NCBI GenBank assembly: GCA_020002185.1
Contig: CM034534.1
Span: 11,640,512 to 11,704,511 of the forward strand
Direction: 5' to 3'
DNA from: Paraescarpia echinospica
Taxonomy: Eukaryota > Annelida > Polychaeta > Sabellida > Siboglinidae
DNA: 64,000 bases
Shown here one piece after another: positions 1-12,104 of the stretch. The notes below the pieces were generated by a model that saw only the letters and a list, made by a program, of their open reading frames with translations, was not told the DNA's origin and made no database searches. The stretch's first letter is position 1; the number at the start of each line of letters is the position of its first letter. A program made the translations under genes and the position numbers.

Positions 1-620
1 TCTCTTATTGCATCCCGCTCTTTCCCAGGTATACTACCAGGGGACTGCACTCCATTCTTGAGCCAACAAAGTTAATTTATAACAAAAATATAATGATTGG
101 CTTAAAATTAGGTTGTGCCACCAAAATGCACCATTTCAAGTGTTTTGTAAATAGAATCGACTTTTATCCTCTTTCAACCCGACAGTGCTTCCTTTTGTTC
201 ACTAATCGGTGCACTTATAACTTAAATAATAAAATATACATTACTTTTAATGTTTTCTTGATAAATTACAACAAAAAACTTACAATATATATTTTGGAGT
301 TGAGATAAAATGTGTAGCTTACAGAGTGTATCGGACATGTTACCCATCTAGAATTTTTTTTCTAACGTAGTTATGGACGATCTCATAATGCAATTTTAAA
401 TTGGTCAATGCATATCAATACATAATATCAGTGTCACAAATTCTACCCATTGTTACCAGTCTGTACATCAAATGTTATACAATTATACTACTCTTAATTG
501 ATGTTCCCTTTTGCAATAATGTGCTCTTTTCTACGCATTAACATATCCACCTAGGATAACATTAAACAATGGATGCTACCATTTGTTTAATTAAGAATCA
601 GGATTAGCACATAAACGGCG
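1..620. other. AT-rich non-coding stretch, nothing recognised
   Basis: I see no coding exon, RNA gene or terminal repeats of a transposon here. Open frames are short and look random. Confidence 0.5.
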
Positions 621-667
621 TGGCAATGTGCGTTGGTGTATGTCAATGTCTGTGTGCCTCTTTTTCT

Positions 668-698
668 CTGTCTCTCTGTCTGTCTATCTATCTATCTA

Positions 699-759
<61 letters not shown>

Positions 760-958
760 TTGTCTGTCTATCTGTCTGTCTGTCTGTCGGTCTGTCTGTC
801 TGTCTGACTCTCAGTCTGTATGTCTGTCTCTCTGTCTGTCTGTCTGTCTGCCTGTCTGTCTGTCTGTCTGTCTGTCTGTATGTATGTCTGTCTGTCTGTC
901 TCTCTCTTTCTGTTTGTCTGTCTGTATGTCTGTCTTTCTGTCTATTTGTCTCTTTCAC
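668..958. repeat. CT/CTGT compound microsatellite
   Basis: A run of TC dinucleotides is followed by imperfect TCTG/TGTC tetranucleotides over about 290 bases. Because the repeat lacks stop codons, long Ser/Leu/Cys-rich or Arg/Gln-rich reading frames appear on both strands. They are artefacts of composition. Confidence 0.95.
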
Positions 959-984
959 CCCTCTTCTTGCGGTCCTATTTGATG

Positions 985-1870
985 CTATTGTTATGCAGAA
1001 ACACCTGCATATTTACAGGCGGCATTAAATGCTGCATCTGACTATTGCCAAACATGGCACCTATCTGTTAATACTAGTAAAACAAAGCTTATTATATTCC
1101 TCGTGGCAAGGTCAGATCACACCTAGACTTCTTGTTTGGAGAAAACAAATTAGAAATAACTTAATAATCTATTTTGGAACCAGTCTAAACTATAATGGAT
1201 TGTTTAAGAAAACCATAACAAAACACGTTAACCAAGCTAGGCGTGCAATGTTCAACCTAACAACTAAAGCAAGGAAGCTAGATTTACCGATAGACATACA
1301 AATAAAGAAATCAAGAGAATCATTTATGGATGTGGACTACTCCGGGTATACCTAACACGTGGCATGATCATGGAAATGTAAATATAAAATGGCTGAAGCA
1401 TACCCTAGAACTTAAAATGAAAGACATAAACAGACAAACATGGCACAATGAAATTCATGTAAATAGGTTGTGCTCAAATTACAGAATATTTAAAAATGAA
1501 GTAGGGCTCGAGAAGTGTTTAATCTAGTTAAGCCCATCTGACAGAATCAATTGATGTAAATTTCGTTGTGGAAATCACAAATTACCTATTTCTGTAGGTC
1601 AGTATCTCCCTGAAAATGTTCAGAGGCTCTGTAATTTATGCAACAATGGAGACCAATGTTATAAATATCATTATGTACTTGTATATCCATCACTAGTAGA
1701 AGAAAGATCAAAATACATACAGAAATATTTTAGAATCAGACCCAATACTTTGAAAATTAACCACTTGTTTAATATACGTAATGTGAAACAGTTGACAGAT
1801 CTTTCCAGATTTATTAATGTAATCATGACAAAGTTTGTCTATGTTACAAATTCCCTGTCAAAACTGTGAA
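985..1870 (+). pseudogene. Non-LTR retrotransposon relic, RT C-terminal region and 3' end
   Basis: Conceptual translation across several frames gives the segment after the RT catalytic box: a 'YCQTWHLSVN..KTK' block near 1040-1090, a 'YFGTSLNYNGLF' block near 1170, and a stretch continuing through 'ARKLDLPIDIQIK'. Further 3' (about 1555-1870) comes a cysteine-knuckle-like region containing 'RLCNLCNNGD' and 'YHYVLVYPSL'. The order matches the 3' half of CR1/L2/Jockey-type LINE ORF2. Frameshifts and stops show it is dead. The 5' side is truncated at the microsatellite. The family name is an inference; the LINE identity is fairly secure. Confidence 0.7.
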
Positions 1871-2220
1871 TTGCATAGAAGAAACATTGTAGCTAATAGT
1901 TAATTTATTAGTTATATAATTACATGTAAATGAGTTCAAATTGTGTAATACATGTATAATACGTGGTTTATTTTATATTATTTAACATTATTTGTTTTGC
2001 ACTACTGATTATAAAAATTATCGAAAACACTTAATACAGTAAGGTCACTGAATGTTTTGTGCATTGTGTGTTGTTTATGTTTAATCACTGTAAATATGAT
2101 GCATATAATAGAAGTCTAGATGTTCTTAAGAATACAATGTTCTATTAAAATGTACTTTAGACAGAAAACTATTCTCATAGTCCGCAAGCTAGTGGTCGTA
2201 GGGAAATAACATTCATCCGA

Positions 2221-2460
2221 GTATCTTCCCCTCCTTCTCCTTTCTCACTTCCTTCCTCTCCCATCACCTCCAGTCACCTCCCCTCCTCTCCCTTTCCATC
2301 TCTGTCCCCAATCTACCCCTCCATCCTTATCTTCCCCGTCGCTTCCTGTTTCCCCTCTCTGTCTGTCCCATTCTCCGTCCCTTGTTCCGTCCTCTATTTC
2401 TCTCCGTCCCTCTCGCAATCCTCCCCCTAACTCTCACACACTCTCTCTTTCTCGCATTCA
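2221..2460. repeat. Pyrimidine-rich low-complexity tract
   Basis: About 240 bases dominated by CCT/TCC/CTCT runs with no regular period. No coding evidence. Confidence 0.8.
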
Positions 2461-2984
2461 CTCGTAATTGGGTACGGTCATGGATCGTTGCACATTTAGC
2501 ACGGATAAAGAAGCTATTCCTACATACATGCCAACTGTGCTTCGTCCACAAACAATGTCATGGTGCATTACCTCAGAGACAATGCATTGATTCAACTACC
2601 GGTGAACATTCTAGGCATCACGTGCAAGCCCAACAATGGTTCCTTCGTAATCACGTGCCAAGAGGATTTAAGTGGACTTTAGTTTGAATTTAATATGACT
2701 ACTTCTGTCGAGGTTCAACTGACAGTTGTTGTAAACGTGTGACTGAGAAGCGTAAAACGACAAATAGGAATACGCACAGTGGTTGAAATATAGGTGACAC
2801 GACGTTTCAGTACAACACCGACTTAACTGGTGGATGGTTCACTTGCGTGGGTGCAGCCACATTATTTGTATGTAAAACAATATTGGCTTGACGCTCGATA
2901 TGATGCTTTGTGTAACAGGTGATTTCAACAGTGCAACAGACACAAATTTCGGAAAAGACAGCGTGAAGGGGTTGCCATTGTAAG

Positions 2985-3013
2985 ATGGCTGCAACAGCGC
3001 CAATTGAAGGAAG
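2985..3013 (+). CDS. DAAF9: Candidate first coding exon of DAAF9 (very short)
   Basis: An ATG at 2985 opens nine codons (MAATAPIEG) plus two bases, followed by the donor AG|GTAGGA. The next recognisable DAAF9 exon at 42547 needs exactly two bases from its predecessor. Joining them gives an uninterrupted start reading MAATAPIEGSSTRLRNVQ, a plausible N-terminus for this family. Against it, the implied intron is about 39.5 kb, and a 29-base exon with the right phase can arise by chance. I found no better candidate between here and 42.5 kb. A weaker rival is the ATG near 23057. Treat this as a hypothesis. Confidence 0.35.
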
Positions 3014-3349
3014 GTAGGAACTTTGGATGTTTAGAACAGCAAGTAGTTGTAGTCTGTTCTATATATTGCCTTTGGATGGGTACAACAAGAAAATTCGTTA
3101 TTGTTGACTAGTCTATTCACGGCGGCAGGCACGCGCGCGCAAGAAAAAGACATGGTTATTGTTTTTAAACGTTACTTTTGTATGGTATCGTAATGTAGAC
3201 ACATATAGACAGACATGTACATACGCACTCGCGTAATGTGTTCATAGAACATATTGTCAATCACAATGCAAATTCGCACATGCTTGTGCTTGGCCGATTA
3301 TAGTTACATTAATTGGCAATGATTAAAGTACTACAAACAAATGTATCGT

Positions 3350-3560
3350 CACTTAAAGTACACAAAATAGATGCCGGCGTCTCGAGTTCAATACCCGGAC
3401 CGGGCAGGTATGATATATTTGGTATAAAAACCTGGCTCTCAACATTGGGGACTGTGTATCCCTCGTGACTCGGAGATCACGTTAATGTCGGTCCAGTCTC
3501 AATTTGGGACATAAAAGCACCACTGAAGACGACAAGCATTCTGGCAGTGACCACCCCCAG
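3350..3560 (+). repeat. Possible tRNA-derived SINE
   Basis: 'TCTCGAGTTCAATACCCGGA' near 3380 resembles a degenerate pol III B-box region, and a moderately GC-rich body follows. No second copy is seen in this window, so this is weak. Confidence 0.25.
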
Positions 3561-4550
3561 TGCCAGCATAGAAAGGTCGGCTTGGCGATAATGTTCTGAA
3601 AAACGCTGACTAGTTGAATGAGACCTCATAAGATCATAACATTGTAACCACTATATACACAGACTAGTCAGTTAACAGAACCTTACCTGGAAACAACTAG
3701 AACCAGAATAAATGCACCAGTTGAAACATTTATTAATGCAACGCACCATGGCGGAGTAAACATAAGTTCTCCCATCATCTCTCCCCGTTTATAATTCTCC
3801 ATTTATGTCGCACTGTGTATTGTACTTTAACCGTTGTTGGTATATTACGTAGACAATAAATATGATTCGACTTTTGGAAGTTTCCCCACTGTGTGCGCCA
3901 TCTTGGATTCGCCCCTACTGGCGTCAACCATAACTATCCATGAACTTGCATACATCAGAATACATATAATAGATTAGTAATATTATGTACGCCGCGTACA
4001 CATATGTTTACTACATCATATCATGTAATATAACATATGACCAAAGTTTTAATACCATTCTAACGAATAAATAACTTAAATAGTTGTAGGTATGCAAGAT
4101 TAATTAATGTTGAAGTTCACACACCACAATTCCGGCTGCCTGTGTTTGGCAGGGTATAAAGGCAGGTAAATTTTATATGTTAATTGCAGCTTGACGTGCT
4201 CAATATATAGGGTTATATCACGTGGCATGGATGACCACAACGTCTATGGGAACGGCGTATGGCTTAGGGGCCGATATATCCCTCCCTTGCAGAGTACTGC
4301 CACACGGGGTGGGTCAGCTGTGAGAGATCAGGATTGTGACACTACTTTCCAGAGTAGCGTTATGAGGAGCAACCGATGAGATGTCCCGAGCCGATCATTG
4401 GTGCAGTTAGCTCTGTACCATAGGCAGTAACGGCTCCAGTGTCTCCCACTTCCTGATTCTCTCTTTTGTCTTGCATAAATTCTTTTTTTGTATTGTATAT
4501 AAATGATATAACAAATGTAGTAGAATGTGGCATGAAGATGTTTTGCGGAT
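3561..4550. other. Unannotated AT-rich stretch
   Basis: No exon, RNA gene or terminal repeats recognised. Short open frames have no family resemblance. Confidence 0.4.
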
Positions 4551-4554
4551 GATA

Positions 4555-5088
4555 CAAAAATATACCAACAAATTTCAACAAGACAAGATTGCTTAGATCT
4601 GCAGAAAGACTTAGACAAATTACAGGAATGGGCTGAGAAGTAGCAGTTAAACTTTCACCCGGACAAATGCAAAATAATGATAATTGGACATGGTCACCCA
4701 GAATTTAACTACACCTTGACTACAGCAGCAGGTACATATCCTCTGGAGTGTAGCCAGGTCGAGAAAGACCTAGGCATCCAGGTTGACGATCAACTGAGAT
4801 TCACACAACATATCCAAAAGGCTGTATCAAATACAAACAAGTTGCTGGGTGTAATTCTTTAAAGTTGTATAAAAACAGGAGTAAACGAGAAATAAGGAGA
4901 CACTTCTTTAGCGAGAGAGTAATTGATGTATGGAACACCTTACCCTAAACCATTGTCACAGCTCCAACAGTCAATGCACTGAAAAACCTACTCGATATAT
5001 TATGGATGCACCAACCTGTCAAATTTGATTATAAAGCAACATTGGTTAAAGAGCGATACATAGACAGATTTGCCTGAAGACCGAAGAA
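4555..5088 (+). pseudogene. LINE RT fragment (catalytic box to C-terminus)
   Basis: Reading in shifting frames gives a degenerate catalytic region near 4550, then 'DLDKLQEWAEK' and 'FHPDKCKIMIIGHGHPEFNY', and then 'VEKDLGIQVDDQLRFTQHI' (about 4760-4810). After an internal deletion, 'SKREIRRHFFSERVIDVWN' (about 4890-4935) follows. This is the palm/thumb and C-terminal part of a CR1/L2/Jockey-type ORF2. It carries stops and frame breaks. Its 3' side runs into the TG/ATGC microsatellite at 5090. Confidence 0.75.
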
Positions 5089-5089
5089 G

Positions 5090-5132
<43 letters not shown>

Positions 5133-5204
5133 TGTCTGTATGCATGCATGCATGCATGTATGTATGTATGTATGTATGTATATATGTATGTATGTATGTA
5201 AAAA
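5090..5204. repeat. TG / CATG / ATGT microsatellite
   Basis: (TG)n is followed by TCTG, CATG and TATG tetranucleotides. It separates two LINE fragments in opposite orientation. Overlapping frames on both strands are composition artefacts. Confidence 0.95.
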
Positions 5205-5537
5205 TTAACTTCAATGTTGCTGGGCCATTTAATGATGTGAAAAGTAAAGTGAATAACATCTTTCAGGTTCTTATAGGTCCTCTTCTGGCTTGAGTAGGTA
5301 TTACTGCCTCTGTCTCTTACATGCCAGCTCTCGCTTTTGACATCTGCTCCTACTGTGCGCATGCGTCTGGCACAATCCAAGATAGGAGTGGGGCAGTGTA
5401 TTCAGTTTTCATAGGGTGGTTTTGCCATAACTTATCTATTTTTGTGTCAAACGACTACATCGGCAAAGCGTCTACAGACTATGGGAAATGGTTTTATACC
5501 TCTGTGCATCGGTATATAAATGAGTTATTTCTAGCAT

Positions 5538-5945
5538 TTAATCAGCATCTTTCTTTAAATATTTTAGGTGATGCCCTGTCGTACGTGCTCTGTTATCTCT
5601 CAATGTAACAAAATTGCATAAGACTGCTGGATCATATTTCCCTGTTAGTATCTTATACATTTCAATCATATCTCCTCTGAAGCGACGGTATGATAGAGTT
5701 GGTAATTTCAGTCTCTGTAAACGTTCTTTGTATTCAAGGTCTTTGAAATCAGGAATTGATTTGGTTGCACTGTGCTGAACATTTTCAAGAGCTGTAATAT
5801 GTGTCATTAAGAAAGGACTCCATACCTGATTAGCGTATTGAATGTGTGGATGAACGAGAGACTTACAAGTTGTAGAAAAAGACTTTTCATCCATGTGATC
5901 GAAAGTACGTCAGATTATCTCCATGATCGACTTGGCTTTATTAAT
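5538..5945 (-). pseudogene. LINE RT C-terminal fragment
   Basis: On the minus strand, from 5894 down to 5538, an open frame contains 'CKSLVHPHIQYANQVWSPF', 'ITALENVQHSATK' and 'ERLQRLKLPTLSYRRFRGD'. This is the classic thumb/C-terminal block of CR1/L2/Jockey-type RTs ('VRPHLEYA..VW.P', 'LE.VQRRATK', 'RL..L.L..L..RR.RGD'). The frame extends upstream to about 5945 through a stop. It is 5'-truncated and dead. Confidence 0.85.
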
Positions 5946-8450
5946 TTTTTTCTGACATATTTGCCTCAACATTAAGCACTTCTTACAAGGATAATCGTAA
6001 CATAAAATGCTTTAGTTGCGCAATAACATATGAAAACTTTAAGGAGACCGGATCGAGCCAGTTTCCTTAAAACAACAGTCTCCTGTAAGCAGTGAAATAT
6101 GCATAAACGTTACCCCATATGCTGTATATGTATAGTGTTATATGTGGAACTTCACTATTAAGGTCACCATTGGGACTGCATAAAAGAAACTGAATACCGA
6201 GGTGACCATATTAGTGGGACTAATTTCCTATACTTTATATTATATATGGAACTAACGGTGGACTGTCCTAGGGTGACCTTATTTGTAATGTGGGAGTATT
6301 AATGAGGTGACCGCAAATCGAGTTTCAACTGTAACTATATGATATGTGTGGATGTAGATATTAACTCTTTTTTGGCAGGGTCACCCAGAATGGGGTGATG
6401 ACACATGCGTCGTTTTGTGGACTTAACCATCTACAAGTGCATCTACTAGTGAGTGTAATGTGCTTGGTGTGGAACTTGAAAACACGTATTCAACAACAAA
6501 AGCAACTGATAGTGTTCTGCATATATAATCGTCACATAGCAAACACACTTTTGATGACGTGTCTATCCCCACACTAAATTTCCTACCAACGATTCATTGT
6601 GTTGCCCAAAGGGATTATTGGGGTCAAAACACCAATACAGTTTCTGAAATAGGGGATTGCTGTGAACGTCCACACCATGCTCGTCAAGCCATTTCAATTC
6701 AATATAATCCAAGTACTTGATTGCACATATGAGTTTGCGTCATTTATTGTGTGATTCTAAATGTTGATATAATAGTAGAAGTGGTTTTCTGTTGGAATGC
6801 TCTTGAAATTTATCTGGGGTTTTAACATTGTTAGTGTACGTAGCTGGTTTTCCATTGAAATGCTGTTGGAATAAACTTTTGAAATATTACGATGAGACCC
6901 CCACACTCATGTAGCACTTCGTCACGCTTGCCCACAGACCTCCCTCTGTGCTTTGTTAGACGGCCCCTTACATAATGTACATGTATCTAAATGTGATTTT
7001 TGGAAGAGCATCAAAATGTAATTTACTTTCACAAGTTCTTTGTATGGAATATGTTTGAATTAGTTATTATTTGAACTGTAAAATTTTATTATTCAAATAT
7101 GTAATGCAAAATTGGTTTTCTGTTACAGGAGCGGGCCGGCGGCTTAATATAACAAGCGAGAATGTAAACAGTTGGGAGCCTAACACTGAAAAAGTGGGTT
7201 TAGATAGTTTCGTAACAAGTATATATTGTATTATTTTTCTGTCAATTGATACAAACATACGATATTATCTCTTTTGTGAAACATTAACACTCATTTATAA
7301 AATTTCACATATGTGTATGTACCATATGACTTTTCCTAACAATGTAAACAATACATTTGTGACCGAATGCTGTTAAAGTATTGCGTTGTAAATGCAGACA
7401 TACTATGTCATTTGTTTGTTTAAAAACTGTTGAACTTGTTTATGACAATAGTGTTTCAGTGTTGTGTGTGGCAGGTTCGATCTCTGCTGGTGTTTAATAT
7501 CCAAACACTACTGGTTGTGCATACACACTTATTTCACTCAATAACTTCAGCCATTTACAATAACTCCACCTAAACTAAGTTAATTCCACTTAAACAAATA
7601 TTGGAAATAGCTTAGCAAATTAGCATTAGGAGGAAAGCAGCAAACTTGCATGGTTTCTACAGAAAGACGTCAGTAGGCGACCACATGCTAATGTTCGACA
7701 ACTACAACTGTACTCTAGTATGAGAGGCTATACTGCTGATACATACATCTTCTGGGGTGTTTGCCAAGGATGGGTGCAGTACTTGGATGTGCACTGCTGT
7801 AATGCAATAGTCAATTTTTCAAGTTTTAAATGTACTTGTTTGCAAAACTTTGGATAATACCGAACTGTTTTACCAGGTACTTTTGTTGGTTGTGCAATTT
7901 GAACCGACACGTTTCATACAGTATGGGCATTAATCACTACTGTATTTGTCTGCATTTTGAAAGAAATTAATCATGTATATTGCAAGGTATATTATGTCCT
8001 GATGTTATTGTTTCTAGATTATCAGGGTTTCACTGTATCATATGTTCAACATGAACACCAGACCTGAGAACGATCGCCGAGACAATTTCTGAAGTGGCTT
8101 TGAATGCAGTTATGTGTAGCGGCTCTAATCTAAAATTGTCTTACACATATCGAACGTATGAAGCAGACTTTCGGTGTTGCCACATACACTGTATTTTGCT
8201 GAATTGTTTGCCCCCGAGTTCTACCTGTTGGAAGGTAGTAAGAGTGTCTATGGATGCATTAATTGCACCTCTTAGATCACTGCGACGAAGACAACAGAAC
8301 ATTGGGCAAACGTGTTCACTTCACGTTTCTCCAGTTCACTCGGCTATACGAATAACAACCTGGCTATTTGTGCACGCGAGCACGCGCACGCACACGAAGA
8401 TGCACACACACAAACACGCGCCCGTGTTGACTTACAACATGGCGACATAA
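5946..8450. other. AT-rich stretch without recognisable genes
   Basis: I looked for exon-like frames with flanking splice signals, tRNA-like boxes and terminal repeats and found none that I can support. Confidence 0.4.
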
Positions 8451-8459
8451 GGCCTGACG

Positions 8460-8710
8460 ATTGCAGTGCTAGACCGTCTTGTTCATTGCCACAGTCGTTA
8501 TCTACGCCAGGTAATCGACATCCAATGGACACACCGCATATCGTACAAGGCACCTACCACCGTTGCCGACGCCGCCCTGTCAGCAAAGCCATGTTGACTG
8601 TTTGATGGAGTCTATTCGGAACACCTGCTCCGTATGCCGCCCCATGATCCCGCTCAGCGTGTGATCGACAACTATTTCGTCGATTCAGGCGTTGAATTAT
8701 TTTATTCAGG
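8460..8710 (+). pseudogene. Possible decayed LINE C-terminal fragment
   Basis: Translation gives 'HCHSRYLRQVIDIQWTHRIS' and, about 50 codons later, 'YSEHLLRMPPHDPAQRV'. These resemble the 'LR.IL.I.W.D.I' and 'WLGHVLRMP..R' blocks at the C-terminal end of many non-LTR retrotransposon proteins. Stops and missing parts make the call tentative. Confidence 0.35.
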
Positions 8711-8855
8711 GGCCGATCACGAACGAGACTGCCGACAGCAATGAGGTCGGATCTTTGGCGTGTATGTCGACGTCGATGCTCTGCGCAAACTCAACCGCTA
8801 GCACTGGCGTGAGTTGGTGTGTAAACTAAACACTTGAGACAGTAGCATAGAAATC

Positions 8856-8935
8856 GGCGGATATGACGTAGCGGATAGAACGTCGGAACGTCAATCGAGA
8901 CATTCCGGGTTCGAATCCTTTTGCTGTCGTTTCAA
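8856..8935 (+). repeat. tRNA-derived pol III promoter / SINE head
   Basis: A-box-like TGACGTAGCGG at 8864-8874 and a perfect B-box GGTTCGAATCC at 8908-8918 are spaced as in tRNAs. The flanks do not form an acceptor stem, so this is a tRNA-derived SINE head or tRNA pseudogene, not a functional tRNA. Confidence 0.6.
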
Positions 8936-10150
8936 ATGTTATTTATTAGTAAGGAGTCTAAATACAATTACTTTATATTAAACGTAACAGAAGAAGTTCT
9001 TTACTGTAATTCAAAGTAGTGTTTAATCGTGTGTAGGCATATATCGTCAGAGCAGACACAACCCATTATACTTAAACGCCGAAACAAATAATTAATGCAA
9101 ATCCAAACATACAACACGATAGTGTACATCCGGAACAGGTAAATCCAAGTTGAATCCAACGATATGACCCACCGAGTCAATTTTATGTCCCAGTTGGACT
9201 GCTTAAGGAGGATTAAGTGCAATGTATCATGGATTGCATATTTTACAATAGTTAGTATTCATGTGACGGAAGGTAAAAGGACACGTAGTTAGAATACATA
9301 CGGCCGAAGGTACACGGACCAGTACATTATGTTGAACGTGACGAAGGCGATGAGAAGCAGATTTGAGAGACGCGTTCTAGGAAGAGGGCATATTCTCTTC
9401 CGGAGCTGAATCCAGAAATATTACGCAATTTCAACGTCGGCTCGAAAACATAAGGCTCGTCGAATTTCGCCACGCTCAATCCCAGTATGTGAAAACATCA
9501 AATAATGAACGCGATTGAAGCGATATAAACATACAGTGTGCATTCATTGCAATTCTTATTATCATATCAAAAATTGAATGATATAGATGATATACGACAC
9601 AGAGAACTGGTCGGGAGAAATTTGAAAACAAAATGATGACATGAGCTAGATAAAAAATTTTTTGCACCTAAGCCTGATTTGCAATTCCCGCCTTCTCGGT
9701 TAGGGTGGACCCGGATGTAAACAAACACTGTTAACTCTCAACCTTATCATGTTTAACGCAACTTAGCCTACTAGATGCCCGAAATCGGGCATCAACATTT
9801 ACCGATATATCTCACAGTCGCGAAATATCTGCCACATACCCACCCCTCGTACTAACCTGGCTTTTCATTGACTCTGATTTACATGATCTAGATTCGCGCT
9901 AGATCGCTACGACTTAATCTTAAAATTCGTCTTATCCTGCACCGCCTTCACGTATGCTCTCTCTCTCTCTCTCTCGTGTAGTCATTCGATTTTTTAGATT
10001 TTTAGCCGTTTGCTATTATTTTTTTGTTTTATATTTTAACACGACTTTATTTTTTGAATTATCATTTGTTATTACTTACAATTTTACGCCTTTCATTTAA
10101 GGTTAAGCCCATGCTGGTCGAGGGCCCATTTAGATTTTAATTGTTACAAT
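8936..10150. other. Unannotated stretch with a short CT microsatellite
   Basis: Contains (CT)n at about 9957-9975. Otherwise I recognise nothing. Confidence 0.4.
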
Positions 10151-10159
10151 ACATGTATT

Positions 10160-11735
10160 TAATTAGGGATCAAATGTCAAAGCCTCCTGGCAAACACAGC
10201 ATCAGCCTACTTAACGTGAATACGCAGTCAATCTGCGCAAAGAAACTAGAATTTCACCTCATGATTGACGAGGCAAAACCCGACGTCATAGTTGCATGTG
10301 AAACTTGGTTGAAGCCCGCTGTCAATAGCAGTGAATTCATGCAGCCTGGATATGACTCTCCTTTCAGGAAAGACCGAACGGATAGCTATGGTGGCGTCAT
10401 GATTTCCACCAAGAGTGGATTGGTTGCTGAACAATTTCCGATAATGACACCGTGTTAGACGGTTGCTGTGAAAATCCAGACCGCATACTCCTCTCATAGT
10501 GGTTGGAATTTACATATCCACGTATAATAACACTGACTAATCAACTTCTATGTGTGACGCCACCTCCATCATAGCCAGGAAATTCCCAAACAACCCCTTA
10601 TGGATTGCAGGAGACATAAACCTACTGGATATCGAATGGAAAACGAACACAGTATCGAAACACCAATAAACCTAAACATATAAACGAACTCTTCCTCGAC
10701 ATATTTTCATGTTGGGCCTATCTCAAATGGTCACTTTTCCTACAAGACTTGGCAACATCCTATATATCTTCCTCACGAACCGGCCAACCCTCGTCAACAG
10801 ATGCGAACCAGTACCTGGGTTCAGTGATCACGATGCGGCCGTCTATATAAACTCGGAGATATTACCAAAAACACACTTACCTATCCAGAGGAAGATCCCA
10901 TCTGGAGGAATGCAGATACCGAGCAGATTCAAGAAGAGATAGCAACATTTGCTGATGAAATGCAAACCCAACACAATCCAAACACACCTGTGGAAACGCT
11001 GTGGGCGTTGCTAACTGCCAACTGCCAACTGCCAACTGCCAAAACGTATTATCCGATCACGTCCCTACAAGACTGACTTCCTAACATTGCAACAAACCCT
11101 GGGCCAATGGCATAATAAGAAACCTGTCAAGAAAGAAAAAGAAATACTTCAAGATGGCCCAATGTACCAAGTGTGCCCACGACATGGCAACATATCGAGA
11201 AATAAAAAAGCTTGCCCAATCAGAGTGCCGAAAGGCGTATTACGGATATATCAATTCCATGACAGACGAAAACAATAAAAATGAGGAAATCTAAAGACGT
11301 TTTGGTCCTTCGTTAAAAGCAAAAAGAAGAACAACAACGGGGTAGCCCCTTTCACGAAGAATGACATTATCTACAGCGAGAGCCAGACTAAAGCTGACAT
11401 TCTTAATATGCAGTTCTCATCAGTCTTCACCGACGGAGACAGAGCAATGCACCGAATCTTGGAATGAGCACATACGGTGACTTTCCGCATATCAGAGTAT
11501 CTGAAGCAGGAGCAAGGAAATTACTGGAAGCAGTCAAACCCCACACAGCCACAGGACCAGATGGGATCCCAGCCAGGTTCCTGAAAGACTATGCCGCAGA
11601 ACTTACACCAGTGCTAACACTCATCTACCAGGCATCATTCAACCAAGGTACAGTACCAGCAGACTGGAAGCACGCCTGAGTCATACCAGTATACAAGAAT
11701 GGTACTAGAACTATTGCTTCAAACTATAGACCCAA
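10160..11735 (+). pseudogene. LINE ORF2 relic: AP endonuclease plus start of RT
   Basis: An AP-endonuclease-like domain begins near 10195 ('ISLLNVNTQSICAKKLEFHL') with 'DVIVACETWLKP' (about 10290) and 'GYDSPFRKDRTDSYGGV'. It continues in other frames to a 'FSDHDAAVYI' catalytic block near 10820-10850. The linker ('CRKAYYGYINSMTDENN', about 11225-11275) leads to the RT N-terminus at 11500-11735: 'TATGPDGIPARFLKDYAAEL', 'TVPADWKHA', then 'IASNYRP'. Several frameshifts and a stop at 11679 show decay. A (ACTGCCA)n run sits at about 11015-11041. The element stops abruptly at 11735 where the Penelope-like sequence begins. It belongs to the same broad clade as the better LINE at 33.6-35.5 kb. Confidence 0.8.
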
Positions 11736-11739
11736 CGAA

Positions 11740-12104
11740 ACGAAGCAGACGTACGGCTACAACACCTCCCACATCGGCATAGCCAACCCTTCACGCAAGC
11801 ACCGCTCTACTCCACTGTCGTTTCCACTCCACCCATTTCCTCTCTCTCTCTCTCCTTGTCCACGGCTAATACACCAGGGACCAAGCCTTCTCCTACTTCG
11901 AATGCAGGTCGTAAGCGGCAGACCACTTCTCTATCACGGGGGCCACCGCCGTTGTGTTCTACTACCACCACCTCTCCCTCTTCAGCAGCTGCTATAGCCA
12001 CACCATCCCGAAATAAACTATTCTGGCATATTACCTCTGGTAATATACATTATGAGAACTTCGTAGAGCATACTAGACATTTAGAGCATTGTTGTAAAAC
12101 ATAA
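11740..12104 (+). pseudogene. N-terminal Ser/Thr/Pro-rich linker of the Penelope-like protein
   Basis: The frame from 11856 to 12104 reads a basic, low-complexity linker ('GTKPSPTS..GRKRQTTS') and then 'NKLFWHITSGNIHYENF'. The first ~190 bases closely match 18807-18995, which lies immediately downstream of a NADAR-domain fragment. That match is the basis for proposing that this Penelope family carries NADAR upstream of the RT. This copy is 5'-truncated against LINE sequence at 11735. Confidence 0.6.

Noticed and set aside
620..1028. Long Ser/Leu/Cys-rich and Arg/Gln-rich open frames
   Set aside because: They are translations of the CT/CTGT microsatellite in different frames.
8856..8935. Functional tRNA gene
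   Set aside because: A and B boxes are good, but the ends do not pair into an acceptor stem and no cloverleaf can be drawn.
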